NCBI GenBank assembly: GCA_002392945.1
Contig: DGHZ01000050.1
Coordinates: forward strand, 1-6,677
Length of the DNA: 6,677 bases
DNA from: Caryophanales bacterium UBA3835
GTDB lineage: Bacteria > Bacillota_I > Bacilli_A > RFN20 > CAG-826
Direction: 5' to 3'
Part shown: positions 6,018 to 6,677 of the stretch, piece after piece
How the letters are laid out: every line of letters begins with the position of its first letter
Position numbering within the stretch: the stretch's first letter is position 1
Program-made: the position numbers and the translations under genes
The notes under the pieces: generated by a model
Seen by the model: the letters and a program-made list of their open reading frames with translations, nothing else
What the model was told of the DNA's origin: nothing
Databases searched by the model: none

Positions 6018-6677
6018 CATTGATGAAATTAGAAAACAGTTTCCTATGCTTGATGGCAAAAAAACTATGCAAGGTCATCCTTTAGTTTTTCTTGATAGTG
6101 CCTCAACATCCTTAAAACCTTATTCAGTAATTAAGGCAATTGAAGAATATTATAGTGATTACACCGCTAATCATCATCGTGGTGATTATGATCTTTGCTA
6201 TAAAGTGGATATAAAAGTCCAAGAAGTTAGAGAAAAGATTGCTAGATTTATTAATTCTGAAAATAATGAAGTAGTCTTTACTTCTGGAGATACAGAGTCT
6301 ATTAATCTAATAGCCTTTGGCTATGCTTTAGATAACTTAAAGAAAGATGATGTTATTTTAATTAGTTTAGAAGAACATGCCTCTAATACTTTACCTTGGT
6401 ATCGTATTTGTGAATTAACAGGTGCAAGAATTGAATTTGTAGAATTAGAAAATAAAAGAATTACTGTTAACAAAGTCAAAGAAGCTTTTAATAAATATAA
6501 AAATATTAAGATTGTCTCATTTGCTCATATTGGTAATGTTTTAGGATATGAGATTGACGCGAAAAGTATTGCTAAAGTAGTTCATGAAAACGGAGCAATA
6601 TTTGTTTTAGATGGTGCCCAATCTGTTCCACACATCAAAGTAGATTTCAAAGATTTAGATGCTGATTTTATTACATT
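6010..6677 (+). CDS. sufS: SufS, group II cysteine desulfurase (partial, C-terminus beyond window)
   Basis: The first 222 residues of a PLP-dependent cysteine desulfurase are present, from the ATG at 6010 to the window edge. The enzyme converts cysteine to alanine and passes persulfide sulfur to the SUF scaffold. The N-terminus follows SufS closely: I-D-E-I-R-K-Q-F-P-M-L, L-D-S-A-S-T-S-L-K-P at 28-37, and H-R-G at 56-58. The T-S-G-D-T-E-S loop (91-97) binds PLP phosphate. H123 in E-E-H-A-S-N should stack on the PLP ring, and N176 and D201-G-A-Q204-S hold the cofactor. The PLP-binding Lys and the catalytic Cys lie past the edge, so activity cannot be confirmed here. The canonical H-R-G-x-H-x-L reads H-R-G-D-Y-D-L. 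Its start overlaps the sufD stop by 8 bp, and the operon probably continues (sufU, sufB expected). No frameshift is seen. Confidence 0.95.
   Translation, partial: MYSIDEIRKQFPMLDGKKTMQGHPLVFLDSASTSLKPYSVIKAIEEYYSDYTANHHRGDYDLCYKVDIKVQEVREKIARFINSENNEVVFTSGDTESINLIAFGYALDNLKKDDVILISLEEHASNTLPWYRICELTGARIEFVELENKRITVNKVKEAFNKYKNIKIVSFAHIGNVLGYEIDAKSIAKVVHENGAIFVLDGAQSVPHIKVDFKDLDADFIT

Noticed and set aside
4420..6677. Mycoplasma-type genetic code (TGA as Trp)
   Set aside because: All genes are full length with TGA treated as stop, and Trp is written TGG, for example in sufS.

Overview
The window is low-GC and densely coded, with AT-rich codons and strong AAGGAG-type ribosome binding sites. 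It carries lipobox lipoproteins of a single-membrane bacterium and a sufC-sufD-sufS gene order. All five genes read through without in-frame TGA stops, and the Trp codons checked are TGG, so the standard bacterial code is in use here and not the Mycoplasma/Ureaplasma TGA=Trp code. Together this suggests a low-GC Bacillota/Mycoplasmatota lineage, such as a host-associated uncultured Bacilli of RF39, Acholeplasma or Erysipelotrichales type. The exact taxon is inference.

Layout: two transcription units diverge from one 189-bp intergenic region (4231-4419). Leftward (minus strand) are two large lipoprotein genes, 720 aa (4230-2068) and 685 aa (2078-21), overlapping by 11 bp. The first contains a recognisable parvulin (PPIC/PrsA-type) peptidyl-prolyl isomerase domain. 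It has both conserved histidines, but about 190 extra residues separate them. The second has the same lipobox and a similar size, and possibly a degenerate version of the same fold without the histidines. I read the pair as an extracytoplasmic folding module anchored on the outer face of the membrane.

Rightward (plus strand) is a SUF iron-sulfur cluster assembly operon: sufC (ATPase), an unusually short sufD (257 aa) and sufS (cysteine desulfurase, cut by the window edge). The genes are separated by 2 bp and then overlap by 8 bp, so they are almost certainly co-transcribed. By analogy with other Firmicutes, sufU and sufB would be expected just past the right edge. SufS would supply persulfide sulfur and the SufC/SufD/SufB complex would be the ATP-driven scaffold.

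I see no RNA genes, mobile elements, CRISPR arrays or convincing terminators. The most notable points are the expanded parvulin, its possible catalytically dead partner, the compact SufD with an exact 21-nt internal repeat, and a changed active-site-loop sequence in SufS. I do not see clear evidence of a wholly new system.
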